A stretch of 64,000 nt of DNA from Candidatus Methanogranum gryphiswaldense (GCA_019262145.1 CP076745.1:1237093-1301092), one strand, 5' to 3'. Shown: positions 9,447 to 18,430, numbered from the stretch's first letter. Notes: a model not told the origin generated them from the sequence alone. Translations and numbers: made by a program.

Positions 9447-10862
9447 TCATTCTGCGGTGTAAATGAATACTCCACTAGTAGCAACATCGTAATCTTCGAT
9501 GCCCATCCATTGGACATACTCGTTATGCATTGCAATCGGGTCTATGCTTGAGTAATATTCAGAATTGATTATGTTTCCCATATATGCTGCAAGCAATACT
9601 CCCCCGGTACATCCATTCCTGAAATCTCCTGCAATAAGAGATATGACCTCGTCTGTAAGCAATGAACGACTGCTAGCATCCTCGGTAGCTGCTTCAATCT
9701 CTGTATAATCGTCCGCCAAATACCCATGTTCAGGGGTTGTAGAATATGACAACGCACTGTATGTGTGTTTAACCATATGCAAAAAGAAATAGTCCACATA
9801 AACGTCAGGATCATCATTGAGAACCGCATCGATCTGTACCTTCACAGAATATGTCGAACTTGATAAGAATTCAGTCGTATCAATAAGCGACACTATGTTC
9901 TTTCCTCCTGCAAGAGCGATTGCCTGCCCCAAGGGATCATTATCCTTATACAGTACCATTGTTGTGTCTGTTTCAACCTGGAAGTATCCAGAATTTCCAC
10001 TGTAGTTGGATATGCCTACCACGGGCTTTTCATCTTCTGGTATAGAATTAGATATCTCTAAAAGTCTGTCTCTATAATCCAGTATCCAATCTACATATCC
10101 CTCTGCACGATCCACGGCTCCAAAGATATATCCTGCCTTTAAAACTCCCTGAACAAAACTAGAGTTGGCAGTGTTCGTGAGATCAGGATTATAAAGTCCC
10201 AGATAGAGAACATCACAGTCGATGATCTTATCTTGCTTTGCCTCATAACTCGCTGTACTGGAAAATATCAAAAGAACATCAAGATCCAAGGTGTTCACAA
10301 AATCATAATCGGGCGTGTTCATGTTAACCATATTAGTAATGTTACTCTGCTGCTCTGTTGTAAAATAAAAGTCCTTGTACATGTAAGGTGCGTTATCCAC
10401 AGCAACGATACTGTCCGCAAGACCCAGAATCAGACAAAGTTCTGTGCACTGATAATATTCACACCCTATCCTAGAAATATCAGTTTCAACACTGCGCACA
10501 TTTCCAACACCATCAAGGAACCAGATCTTTTCTTCTGTACCATTTGATATGGCTTTGATCTGTTCAACATCGATACTATCAACAAAACCGTCATTGTTTG
10601 CATCTGCAAATGAAAGGTTGATCTCAGATTCTAGCTCAATAATCTTAGTCTGATTGTTATTTTTGACCGCGGCAACATACTCCTCTACAAGAACTGCATC
10701 ATCCTCATCAATGTCCCAGTCCTTATCTGCGTTACCATAAACTTCCAAATCTACATCCAGATTGATACTATTGTTATCATCGTTTTTCAAGACAAGATAA
10801 ATTCCCGCTCCAGATACGACGAGGATAACGGCAATAATGACCACTATTATTTTTTTATCCAT
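9447..10862 (-). CDS. ABC substrate-binding protein with dockerin-like insert
   Basis: Membrane-anchored periplasmic-type binding protein (BtuF/FepB class) for the adjacent transporter. Of 471 residues, about 4-26 form an uncleaved anchor. Two Ca-binding dockerin-like segments follow, at about 43-60 (GNADKDWDIDEDDA) and 86-104 (ADANNDGFVDSIDVEQI), then the two-lobed helical-backbone binding domain. I use ATG 10862; a TTG four codons upstream also opens the frame. It shares a divergent promoter region with the ATPase gene. The dockerin-like part may attach the protein to a cohesin-bearing surface partner; no cohesin is in the window. Confidence 0.87.
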   Translation of the reverse strand: MDKKIIVVIIAVILVVSGAGIYLVLKNDDNNSINLDVDLEVYGNADKDWDIDEDDAVLVEEYVAAVKNNNQTKIIELESEINLSFADANNDGFVDSIDVEQIKAISNGTEEKIWFLDGVGNVRSVETDISRIGCEYYQCTELCLILGLADSIVAVDNAPYMYKDFYFTTEQQSNITNMVNMNTPDYDFVNTLDLDVLLIFSSTASYEAKQDKIIDCDVLYLGLYNPDLTNTANSSFVQGVLKAGYIFGAVDRAEGYVDWILDYRDRLLEISNSIPEDEKPVVGISNYSGNSGYFQVETDTTMVLYKDNDPLGQAIALAGGKNIVSLIDTTEFLSSSTYSVKVQIDAVLNDDPDVYVDYFFLHMVKHTYSALSYSTTPEHGYLADDYTEIEAATEDASSRSLLTDEVISLIAGDFRNGCTGGVLLAAYMGNIINSEYYSSIDPIAMHNEYVQWMGIEDYDVATSGVFIYTAE

Positions 10863-10957
10863 GGTTAACTGCAAAGAAATTATTCTATTTAATACATACC
10901 TTTTATTATATTCGTAACACCAAAAATTATTAAATTCATTTTTTGTATTACTCCAAT

Positions 10958-11719
10958 ATGCATCTGAAGATGGACGGCGTGGAATTCAGTTATGGTAGCG
11001 TGCCTATCTTACAGAATGTGAACATGGAACTTCATCCATCCGAGATATTGGGCATATTGGGACCTAACGGATCTGGAAAAACAACCATGCTTCGTTGCAT
11101 AAACGGAATTCTCACACCTCAACAGGGTTCAATTACATTGGATTCGGATGAGATCAAGAAGATGCCTCGCAAAGATGTGGCAAAAAATTTAGGGTATGTC
11201 CCTCAAAACGCCATATCAGAAAAGAATGGGCCTACTGTATTTGAGGTCGTCTTAATGGGTCGCAGACCCCACATAGTATGGGAATTCGGTGACAAAGATA
11301 AAGATATCGCATGGAACGCGATGAATGATATGGATGTAAAGAATCTCGCTGATGCTGATTTCGGAACACTTAGCAGCGGTCAGGCACAAAGGGTTCTTAT
11401 GGCAAGGGCCATAGCACAAGAGGCCAAAATACTGCTCCTTGACGAACCTACAAGTAACCTTGATGTGAAATATCAGATAGAGGTCATGAGAACCATACAT
11501 GATCTGGTACATCAAAAAAAGGTGGGCGCGTGCGCAATAATACATGACCTGGACCTTGCCATGAGATTCTGCGACAAAGTAGTACTGTTACATAACGGCA
11601 ATATTATGGCCGCAGGACCCACAAGACTGGTCCTCAACCCCAAGAATATTAAGACCGTTTACGAAGTAGATGCTATCATAGACGACAAATACGACCGCCC
11701 GCGCGTTCTTATAATGTAA
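10958..11719 (+). CDS. ABC transporter ATP-binding protein (FecE/BtuD type)
   Basis: ATPase that powers the neighbouring importer. The 253-residue protein shows the Walker A motif GPNGSGKTT (about 34-42), Q-loop VPQN, signature LSSGQAQR, Walker B ILLLDEPTSNLD and switch histidine IHDLD. ATG 10958 is preferred over an in-frame TTG at 10943. It is transcribed away from the binding-protein and permease genes, so the transporter is a divergent rather than a single operon. Confidence 0.94.
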   Translation: MHLKMDGVEFSYGSVPILQNVNMELHPSEILGILGPNGSGKTTMLRCINGILTPQQGSITLDSDEIKKMPRKDVAKNLGYVPQNAISEKNGPTVFEVVLMGRRPHIVWEFGDKDKDIAWNAMNDMDVKNLADADFGTLSSGQAQRVLMARAIAQEAKILLLDEPTSNLDVKYQIEVMRTIHDLVHQKKVGACAIIHDLDLAMRFCDKVVLLHNGNIMAAGPTRLVLNPKNIKTVYEVDAIIDDKYDRPRVLIM

Positions 11720-11736
11720 GAATGATCTAAAGTAGT

Positions 11737-13023
11737 TTACACATCGTCCAGTGTGATCTTGTATTCTTCTGGATACTTCTTCCTGAATGCCTTGGATAAC
11801 AGCGGAGGCGCTATTATTGTCGTCGCCACGGCCATTACTATCACGACAGCATACAGATCATTGCTTAACACACCATGTTGAAGACCATATGCTGCGACTA
11901 TGATACCAACCTCTCCTCTGGGGATCATTCCGACTCCTATGATATTAATAGAGGTCTTATCCAAGGTCTTATCACCCAATCTTGCTCCCAATCCACAACC
12001 AATGTACTTAGACACCACTGCGAGGAGTATGATCACTATCGCAAGACCTATGACCGTCCAACTTGCACACTCAGAAATGTCGATCTGCATACCGACATTC
12101 AAGAAGAAGAACGATAGGAAAAGTGTCATTATCGACTCCACCTTACTCTCAAGTTCCCATTCCCAGGCGTGATCTGCTAATAGCATGCCTCCCAAGAATG
12201 CACCAATTATTGCTGCAAGACCTATTGAATCCGCTATCCATGCAAAGAAAAGACATGTTACCAAGGCCAGGATCAATTTATTCACTGTAGAATGCGCTTC
12301 TCCAGTCTTCTTCAATCTATTTTCTGATCTGGCCTTGAAATAATCATAGACCTTGGGTACAATGAACTTGGCTGCAGCTATCGTGAGCAGAACGAACGCT
12401 ACTGCCATCGCGGACACGAGTATTACATTGCCTATGTCGATACCGCCGCCTGTACCGGACGACATGCCAATTACAACAGCCAATACGATCATGCCAAGAA
12501 TATCATCTATCACCGCGGCACCTATTATGATCCTAGCTTCCTTGGTATCTATGAGTTTCATGTCCTTGATGACACGAGCAGTTATACCTACACTCGTAGC
12601 GACCATCGCAGCCGCCATGAACAGTGCCGCGTTAAGACCATCACCTGTTACTTCGATGACGGCAAATCCCAGAATGAACGGGACTATGACTCCAAGTGTG
12701 GCCACCAACATGGCGGCCTTTCCAACGGACATCAGATCACTGACCCTTGTCTCCAATCCAACAGAGAAAAGTAGGAATATGACACCCAGCTCAGCAAAAA
12801 GCTCCAGCACCTCATAATTCTCATTCGCAGGATCCATCTGGATATCGAGCATGGACAAGAACGACCAATCACCGATCGTAAGATTCGCGATGACCACACC
12901 AATTATTATCTCACCGATAAGTCCGGGCGTCCCGAATCTCGCGAATATCCTAGAGCCGATACGTGCCAAAATCAATAGCACGACCAACATTATGAGGATT
13001 GGGCCTATGTCCATATTGGCCAA
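11737..13023 (-). CDS. Cation/proton antiporter, CPA2 (KefB/NapA) family
   Basis: 428-residue membrane protein with about 12 helices, predicted to exchange Na+ or K+ for protons. Features of the family include LILARIGSRIFARFGTPGLIGEIIIG at the N-terminus (quoted region 16-41), an AAVIDDILGMI segment near 168-178 where the paired Asp residues DD form the ion site, and GMIPRGEVG near 373-381. There is no C-terminal TrkA-N nucleotide-binding domain, so it is the short form. Monocistronic. Confidence 0.88.
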   Translation of the reverse strand: MANMDIGPILIMLVVLLILARIGSRIFARFGTPGLIGEIIIGVVIANLTIGDWSFLSMLDIQMDPANENYEVLELFAELGVIFLLFSVGLETRVSDLMSVGKAAMLVATLGVIVPFILGFAVIEVTGDGLNAALFMAAAMVATSVGITARVIKDMKLIDTKEARIIIGAAVIDDILGMIVLAVVIGMSSGTGGGIDIGNVILVSAMAVAFVLLTIAAAKFIVPKVYDYFKARSENRLKKTGEAHSTVNKLILALVTCLFFAWIADSIGLAAIIGAFLGGMLLADHAWEWELESKVESIMTLFLSFFFLNVGMQIDISECASWTVIGLAIVIILLAVVSKYIGCGLGARLGDKTLDKTSINIIGVGMIPRGEVGIIVAAYGLQHGVLSNDLYAVVIVMAVATTIIAPPLLSKAFRKKYPEEYKITLDDV

Positions 13024-13094
13024 TAATGTCGGCCTCTTATAAAAACTTCATTTTATTAAAAAAGAACAATAATTCTTAATAGGCCAGAGTAAAT

Positions 13095-13126
13095 AAAAAA
13101 ATAAAAACTGAGGGAAAATCCCTCAG
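13095..13126 (-). terminator. Terminator overlapping the stop of the acidic orphan
   Basis: Stem CTGAGGG / CCCTCAG (13108-13126) with a five-base loop, followed on the minus strand by TTTTTATTTTTTTATTT. The TGA stop at 13123-13125 lies inside the stem. Confidence 0.75.
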
Positions 13127-14295
13127 AAAGTGAAATTAAGTGAAGATCCAATGGTCTGGATCTTCTTCCTTCCGAAATCCATCGCAACGGAACTTACCGG
13201 TGCAACCTTAACCATACGAAGGTTGAACTTTGCATCGAAGCTCTCGAGTCCATCCTCTGGGATGTTCCTCTCGATATCGGCAGGAAGATCGGAAACGATC
13301 ATCTCGTCCTCGTTCAATTCGGGAAGTGTGAGCTTCAGGACATCAGCGACGATATCCTTGACATCATATACCTCCACGATCTTGGACCTGGACTCGACTG
13401 TGGGGATCTCGACCGTAATATCAGCTACTGGGTCCGCAGGGACCTCTGAATAAAGCTGTGTTGCAGGCCTCTCCTGTGCCTCCGATGTGACCGCAAGGTC
13501 CTTGAATATCTCTCCTGAGAAAGATGTGCTGTACTCGACCTTGTCCTCGGACTCGGCGGAATTGATATTCTTGGCTCCCTCGATGTGAAGGCCCTGAGTA
13601 TCCATTCTGAAGTCTCCCTTGTCGGTTGACTCCTCGACCTCCTCCACGATGTCAGCCTCGTCTGTGAAATTAATTGTGTGCATGCATATCGGCTCGGCGA
13701 CCGCACCATCGCAGGTCATTGCCTTCTGCTCTTCAGGCTTCGAGACATTGGTCATACCAGTGTCCACGAATTCTTCCTTTGCACCCAAATCTGCAAGAGG
13801 TGCTTCCGCTTCCTCTTCATTGTGCTGCTTGACGATGACCTCATTGAAATCTATATCGTCGAAGGCCTGTCTTGGCATTGCGTGAACGAAGAACTGCTCT
13901 GGTCTGAGACCTACATTGACAGTCTCTTCGAAAACCTCGGGCTGCTTGACAGCCCTATTAACATCGATATCGGAGATTCCAAAGTCCTCTGTACTGACCT
14001 TGATCAGTATGGGCTCATCCTCTTCGAAAAATGCCTTGTCTCCGGGGCGCGATACAAAAATATCGTTATCTTCCGGAAGATTATAGATCACGAAGCCTTC
14101 CTTATTGAGTTCCATGATCCCAGGGTCCGCTGCGTTATGCATCGGTATTGCCCTAAATCCATCATCGTCGTTCGTACTGTCAAAAACGGCCTGCTTCTCA
14201 GCCGCTGCCCTGTCGGTACTGCGATCTGCACCGAGTACCTTCCTGAATATGCCCCTCCCGAGGCCAACTCCATTCTTGCCTGAGCTACCACTCAT
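13123..14295 (-). CDS. Acidic protein of unknown function
   Basis: Not recognised. The 390-residue product is soluble and very acidic, with no membrane segment. The first 35 residues are basic and glycine-rich (MSGSSGKNGVGLGRGIFRKV). A long, low-complexity middle part (about 60-290) is rich in Glu, Asp, Val and Ala and looks disordered. A more conserved-looking C-terminal part (about 300-390) includes KLTLPELNEDEMIVSDLPAD and ends with FGRKKIQTIGSSLNFTF. The architecture suggests a scaffold or partner-binding protein. It is monocistronic with its own terminator. Confidence 0.7.
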   Translation of the reverse strand: MSGSSGKNGVGLGRGIFRKVLGADRSTDRAAAEKQAVFDSTNDDDGFRAIPMHNAADPGIMELNKEGFVIYNLPEDNDIFVSRPGDKAFFEEDEPILIKVSTEDFGISDIDVNRAVKQPEVFEETVNVGLRPEQFFVHAMPRQAFDDIDFNEVIVKQHNEEEAEAPLADLGAKEEFVDTGMTNVSKPEEQKAMTCDGAVAEPICMHTINFTDEADIVEEVEESTDKGDFRMDTQGLHIEGAKNINSAESEDKVEYSTSFSGEIFKDLAVTSEAQERPATQLYSEVPADPVADITVEIPTVESRSKIVEVYDVKDIVADVLKLTLPELNEDEMIVSDLPADIERNIPEDGLESFDAKFNLRMVKVAPVSSVAMDFGRKKIQTIGSSLNFTF

Positions 14296-14431
14296 GCTAT
14301 CCCATCCAAAAGATACATAGGCATTACCTATTATTAAAAGTCACGGTTTGAGCTTAACTAATAAATGTAAAAATGTGTCTGTTGTAATATCATAATCACA
14401 CAAAGTGTCTATAAAAAAACATTTACTAAAA

Positions 14432-14447
14432 TGATATGTATCTAAAG
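14432..14447 (-). terminator. Hairpin after the nikR-like gene
   Basis: TGTATCT AA AGATACA is a perfect 7-bp inverted repeat 11 bases beyond the nikR-like stop on the minus strand. The following bases (TATCATTTTAG) are only moderately T-rich, so it is a weak terminator or an operator-like site. Confidence 0.35.
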
Positions 14448-14457
14448 ATACAATTTT

Positions 14458-14847
14458 TCAACTGCGAACGAATTTTACATAATCCGCTTTACCTTGAGCG
14501 TGTATCTCTGTAATCATTGCAGACAATCTTCCGGAATCACTTGATATCACCATGACCTCAAGACACTTGCTATCCCTCAAATGAGAATGCAACTGCGTCT
14601 TGATATCCGATACATATCTGGATTGGATGACGTTCATCCAAGGATCGGCATGATCCCTTCTCACGATTATCAATACCCCTTCCACGACCCCGGACATACC
14701 TTTGAGATCCTGCATCTCGATCTTGGCAGCATTGATGGCAGTACGGACAGCTTCACTTCTTCCTGCCAATCCAAAAACCTTCTGAATATCATCCAATGCC
14801 TGGATGTTCTCATCGTTCAAAGAAATACTTACAACTGCCAAAAACAT
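14458..14847 (-). CDS. NikR-like metal-responsive regulator (RHH + ACT-like domain)
   Basis: 129-residue repressor-type protein. An N-terminal ribbon-helix-helix (SISLNDENIQALDDI, about 6-40) binds DNA; the rest matches the NikR C-terminal ligand-binding domain. Against E. coli NikR, His87, His89 and Cys95 are kept (QLHSHL and SKCLEV), but the His76 position is Ser, so metal coordination may differ. ATG 14847 is preferred to the GTG three bases before. It is divergent from a ZIP metal transporter, the likely target, with a long dyad between them. Confidence 0.82.
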   Translation of the reverse strand: MFLAVVSISLNDENIQALDDIQKVFGLAGRSEAVRTAINAAKIEMQDLKGMSGVVEGVLIIVRRDHADPWMNVIQSRYVSDIKTQLHSHLRDSKCLEVMVISSDSGRLSAMITEIHAQGKADYVKFVRS

Positions 14848-14870
14848 CACCTTATTAACAGGAAAGGTTA

Positions 14871-14923
14871 AACATTCAAGATATTAATAATTTTACAGTA
14901 AAATTTATTAACTTCTTAATGTT
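14871..14923. promoter_or_regulatory. 53-bp imperfect dyad between nikR-like and ZIP genes
   Basis: The left arm AACATTCAAGATATTAATAA and the right arm (ending CTTCTTAATGTT) are inverted copies with a few mismatches, centred on TTTTACAGTAAAA near 14897. It fills most of the divergent intergenic region and covers the AT-rich TATA positions of both promoters. It is a good candidate operator for the adjacent regulator. It may also partly reflect two mirrored core promoters. Confidence 0.5.
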
Positions 14924-14932
14924 GGGACCGCT

Positions 14933-15718
14933 ATGGAGCAAACGGTCACATTCGCCATATTCATTGTAGCGATACTCATCGTATCTCTCGTGGCAGCTTT
15001 GCTGCCCCTGATGATCAAGATCAGCGATAAGCAGGCACACTTGCTGATCGCATTCAGCGCAGGTATTTTCACAGGTGTTCTCTTCCTCATACTAATGCCT
15101 GAAGCGATAGAGGAAAGCCTCGACTCAGGTTATTCTGCCCAGACCATAATGTACTCTTTGATGGCTGGATTCGTAGCGGTATTCATCTCAGATATAATCC
15201 TGAAACACTACTACAAGACCGAATGTGCATGCGAAACCTGCATGGACCTACATTCACATGATATAACATCCATGTCCGCATTCATTGGACTGTCGATACA
15301 CGCCTGCTTCGACGGTCTGGCCATCGCCTCGGCATTCGTCATAGGGACCGAGATCGGAGGCATGGTGATCATTGCGATGTGCATCCACAAGGTCGTGGAA
15401 GTGTTCTCACTTTCATCAACCTTCCTCATGTCCAACAAGAAGAAACAGGCAAAGAAATACCTCACCACATTCTGTTTCATAACTCCTTTGGCAGCAGTGG
15501 CATCATACATATTCCTTGACGGGATCAGCCTAGAATGGACCGGTATCGCCCTGGCAATATCCGCAGGTATATTCATGTTCGTCACTGTGTGCGACATAAT
15601 ACCCGAGGCATTCCACAGGAAGAAATACGACCTCGAGTCGCTAGGACTAATGATGATCGGTATCGCCGTGGTAATTGCTGTGGTCATATTCGCAACGATG
15701 GCGGGCGTAGACTTCTAA
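14933..15718 (+). CDS. ZIP-family divalent metal transporter
   Basis: 261-residue membrane protein with about eight helices, related to GufA/ZupT. The family metal-site helices are visible: HACFDGLAIASAF (helix 4, near 122-134) and CIHKVVEVFSL (helix 5, near 148-158), supplying His, Asp, His and Glu ligands. The cytoplasmic loop between helices 3 and 4 has CACETCMDLHSHD, a possible metal-binding loop. It probably imports Zn, Fe, Ni or Mn. The divergent NikR-like gene suggests metal-dependent control. Confidence 0.88.
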   Translation: MEQTVTFAIFIVAILIVSLVAALLPLMIKISDKQAHLLIAFSAGIFTGVLFLILMPEAIEESLDSGYSAQTIMYSLMAGFVAVFISDIILKHYYKTECACETCMDLHSHDITSMSAFIGLSIHACFDGLAIASAFVIGTEIGGMVIIAMCIHKVVEVFSLSSTFLMSNKKKQAKKYLTTFCFITPLAAVASYIFLDGISLEWTGIALAISAGIFMFVTVCDIIPEAFHRKKYDLESLGLMMIGIAVVIAVVIFATMAGVDF

Positions 15719-15728
15719 AAAAATCAAC

Positions 15729-15755
15729 GGGGCGATGCCCCATTTTCCTTATTTT
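15729..15755 (+). terminator. Terminator after the ZIP gene
   Basis: GGGGC GAT GCCCC followed by ATTTTCCTTATTTT, 11 bases after the transporter stop. Confidence 0.7.
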
Positions 15756-15793
15756 AATTGAAGATAATGTTCTATAAGATGCCAATTTGTATC

Positions 15794-16354
15794 TTACCAT
15801 TTTTCAAAATGCATTATTTCCTTTGTGTCGATCCTTGTTCTTTGACGTCCATCTTTGGTCGGTAATCCTATCGGAAGCATCGCAACTGGTCTGATGTGTG
15901 AAGGTATATCCAATATCTTTGAGACCGCTACTTCATCGAATCCACCGATCCAGCATGAAGCATACCCTGAATTTACGATGCAAAGTAGCATGTTCTCTAC
16001 AGCGGCAGCCACATCCTGGATGCAATATAGCTCGATCCCTCTTTTTTGATATTTGGTTATCTTTTCAAAATTTGCACAACAAACAATGATGACAGGAGCA
16101 TTTCTTATGAACTCTTGATGATTACCGGCCATTTCCCTGGTAAACTCGACCGAAGCTTCAGTGATCTTTGATATGGAATCCTTATTCTTCACAATGATGA
16201 AATCCCTTGCCTGAAAATTACCGGCCGATGGCGCTAGATTCCCGAGACGAACAAGTTCGATGATGAAATCGTTCGGTACATCTTCATCGGTAAATCCCCT
16301 TACACTCTTCCGAGCCTCGATGCATTCAACTAGGTCCAAGTTTTTGTCTCCCAT
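15794..16354 (-). CDS. Nitroreductase-family flavoprotein
   Basis: 186-residue FMN-dependent oxidoreductase. It opens ECIEARKSVRGFTDEDVPND, the usual substrate-helix and FMN-binding start (Arg-Lys-Ser-Val-Arg). It has APSAGNFQARDF near 38-49 and the second FMN loop SGYASCWIGGF near 128-138. ATG 16354 is chosen because translation from the upstream ATG (16390) adds 12 residues unlike the family. A rubredoxin gene lies 122 bases upstream on the same strand and is a plausible electron donor. Confidence 0.85.
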   Translation of the reverse strand: MGDKNLDLVECIEARKSVRGFTDEDVPNDFIIELVRLGNLAPSAGNFQARDFIIVKNKDSISKITEASVEFTREMAGNHQEFIRNAPVIIVCCANFEKITKYQKRGIELYCIQDVAAAVENMLLCIVNSGYASCWIGGFDEVAVSKILDIPSHIRPVAMLPIGLPTKDGRQRTRIDTKEIMHFEKW

Positions 16355-16476
16355 ATGAACATGATATTCAAAGATATTACAACTACCCAAATTTCAATGG
16401 ACCAATTCCAATACGCGCCACTCTGATTGTTAAAAATAATTTTTCAAATAGGAAACTCCCTTTCCTTACTTTTTGT

Positions 16477-16620
16477 TTAACACAATGTACGATATGGTAA
16501 GAATGCCGACTTGGGTACTCCACACATCGGGCAGGTCCAATCATCAGGAAGTTGATCGAAAGAAACCTCTTCCTTATCGTCATCGTAAATGTGGCCACAG
16601 AATGAACAGATATACTTCAT
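16477..16620 (-). CDS. Rubredoxin
   Basis: Small single-iron electron carrier of 47 residues. The two Fe-binding pairs are CSFCG (5-9) and CPMCG (30-34), with the typical following residues VPKSAF. The spacing, the YDDD acidic turn and the FDQLPDDWTCP stretch match classical rubredoxins. It was too short for a default ORF cutoff. It precedes a nitroreductase gene on the same strand; in anaerobes rubredoxins often feed such flavoproteins or oxidative-stress enzymes. Confidence 0.93.
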   Translation of the reverse strand: MKYICSFCGHIYDDDKEEVSFDQLPDDWTCPMCGVPKSAFLPYRTLC

Positions 16621-17062
16621 GGACAGGATATTAAGAACAGAGAATATATTTTTAATGAGATGAGTGTAAAAAAATAAATTTCATCTCAAACAGATCCGTA
16701 TTCCATATCATTAAACAAATATAAATTGATCAGATCTCTCCAAATTTACAAATTTTGAGATCGCATCGAATACAATAGATTCAATACTTTTTCTCAATTT
16801 TATACGATTGTTCGGGTATGGTTTAAAAACCTTTCGTACAAATATGACATTATTTAAAAAATATTATATAAAAAATGTGGTCATACCAGCAAAATTCTGT
16901 TGTTAAATTCACCTAGATCCAAAATACTGGTCTTTAACTTAAATTTTACATTCATTTGTTCACAATAACTCCTACTTGTTATATCAATTGATACAAAGAT
17001 AAATATAATACTAGACATTTGTCTAATTAGTATTACATCTTTAATACAAATGGGGGAAGAAA
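16621..17062. other. Intergenic region upstream of amtB
   Basis: About 440 AT-rich bases without a credible ORF. It contains an inverted pair TATGAC ... GTCATA (about 16844-16886), a short GGTTTAAAAACC palindrome near 16820, the AAATATAATA TATA-like element at 17001-17010 and the TAGACA-type operator immediately after it. Confidence 0.5.
17010..17027. promoter_or_regulatory. Palindromic operator TAGACA-TT-TGTCTA at the amtB promoter
   Basis: ACTAGACATTTGTCTAAT contains the 14-base near-perfect palindrome TAGACATTTGTCTA (17012-17025). It directly follows a TATA-like AAATATAATA and lies about 40 bases before the amtB ATG, where a bound repressor would block initiation. The identical 18-mer recurs at 38210-38227. 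Confidence 0.6.
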
Positions 17063-18430
17063 ATGAAAACGAGTATAAAGATCGCTATAGTGGCATTCAT
17101 AGTCCTTGCGATCGCGACAATTCTAGTGCCTTCGGTAGCGGCAGAATCGTTGGAAGACTATGGTATGGATACCATGGACACTATATGGATCCTTATCGCC
17201 AGTCTACTTGTGCTGATAATGGCGCCAGCTTTGGCATTGTTCTACGGAGGAATGCTAAGGAAGCAGAGCATGACGTCGATCATCACACAATGTACTTTCG
17301 CAATGGCCATCGTATTTCTGTTTTGGGTAATGTTCGGATTCTCATTCGCATTCGATGGCTCATGGAACAACGGTGATTTCTTTGGTATAATAGGAGGTAC
17401 CGCGTACTTCTTCATGGATGGCGTCAGTGCATTTACTCCGTGGGGAACAATACCCGGAGCATTATTCCTTATTTTCCAAGGTTTATTCGCACTTGTGACT
17501 GCCATCATCGTTCTGGGTGCAGTCGCTGAGAGGGTCAAGTTCATACCTCTCATGATATACCTCGCCCTTTGGTGCGTCTTCATATACGCACCGATGACGC
17601 ACATGGTCTGGGGAGGAGGCCTGCTTTCGACAGGAATAGAGGATATCTTCGGATGGCCTGTCCTCGATTACGCCGGAGGTACAGTGGTTCACATATGCTC
17701 AGGAGTATCTGGCCTTGCTATCGCCATTGTCGTCGGCAGACGCAGTAAGAGGATCGTGAAGGACAGACCTCACAACATTCCGTTCATGTATATCGGAGCG
17801 GCCTTGGTCCTTCTCGGATGGCTTGGATTCAACGGCGGATCCGGCCTTGCGTTCAACCTCACCCTGATAAATGTCGTTCTGGTAACATTGATCAGCGGCT
17901 TCGTCGGTATGATTACATGGGCGGTCATCCAGGTTCTCCACACAGGACGCGTCAATGCGACCGGACTGTGTACTGGTATGCTAGCGGGATTGGTTGGAAT
18001 AACACCTGCCTGTGGATTCGTCGATACCACCGGAGCGATCGCCATCGGAATAATCACACCTATAATCTGCTATTTCGCAATACTCTTCATGAGAAAGAGA
18101 TCTGGTGTGGACGATGCGCTCGATGTCTTCGGACTTCACGGAGTAGGAGGTATCGTCGGAGCGGTACTTACAGGATTTTTGGCTGTCCACGGATGGGGCG
18201 GAGTGGGTGACGGTGTTGCCGGTCTGCTCTATGGCGGAGGTTTCGCCCTCATCGGAGGTCAGCTCCTTGCGGTAGGTGGAACGTTCATCTATTGTTTCAT
18301 AGTATCATACATCCTGATGACCGTGATATCGAAGGTCTTCAAGTCCGCTGGTAAGAGCGCGACCCTGTCTGACGAGGAACAGCAGGTCGGAGCAGATATC
18401 GTGGAACACGGAGAGTCCGCATACAACTGA
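17063..18430 (+). CDS. amtB: Ammonium transporter Amt
   Basis: Trimeric membrane channel for ammonium uptake. The 455-residue precursor has a signal-like N-terminus (about 5-29, cleavage after a VAA motif) and 11 membrane helices. The paired pore histidines are in THMVWGGG and DVFGLHGVGG, and ALALFYGGMLRKQS is the family's early signature. GGGGGAAG six bases before the ATG is a good ribosome site. It is followed 10 bases later by a PII gene, the classic amtB-glnK pair, and is presumably induced under nitrogen limitation. Confidence 0.97.
   Translation: MKTSIKIAIVAFIVLAIATILVPSVAAESLEDYGMDTMDTIWILIASLLVLIMAPALALFYGGMLRKQSMTSIITQCTFAMAIVFLFWVMFGFSFAFDGSWNNGDFFGIIGGTAYFFMDGVSAFTPWGTIPGALFLIFQGLFALVTAIIVLGAVAERVKFIPLMIYLALWCVFIYAPMTHMVWGGGLLSTGIEDIFGWPVLDYAGGTVVHICSGVSGLAIAIVVGRRSKRIVKDRPHNIPFMYIGAALVLLGWLGFNGGSGLAFNLTLINVVLVTLISGFVGMITWAVIQVLHTGRVNATGLCTGMLAGLVGITPACGFVDTTGAIAIGIITPIICYFAILFMRKRSGVDDALDVFGLHGVGGIVGAVLTGFLAVHGWGGVGDGVAGLLYGGGFALIGGQLLAVGGTFIYCFIVSYILMTVISKVFKSAGKSATLSDEEQQVGADIVEHGESAYN

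Noticed and set aside
12353-12817. Plus-strand ORF of 154 codons inside the antiporter gene
   Set aside because: Shadow of a membrane protein; rich in Met, Thr and Ile from reverse-complement bias.
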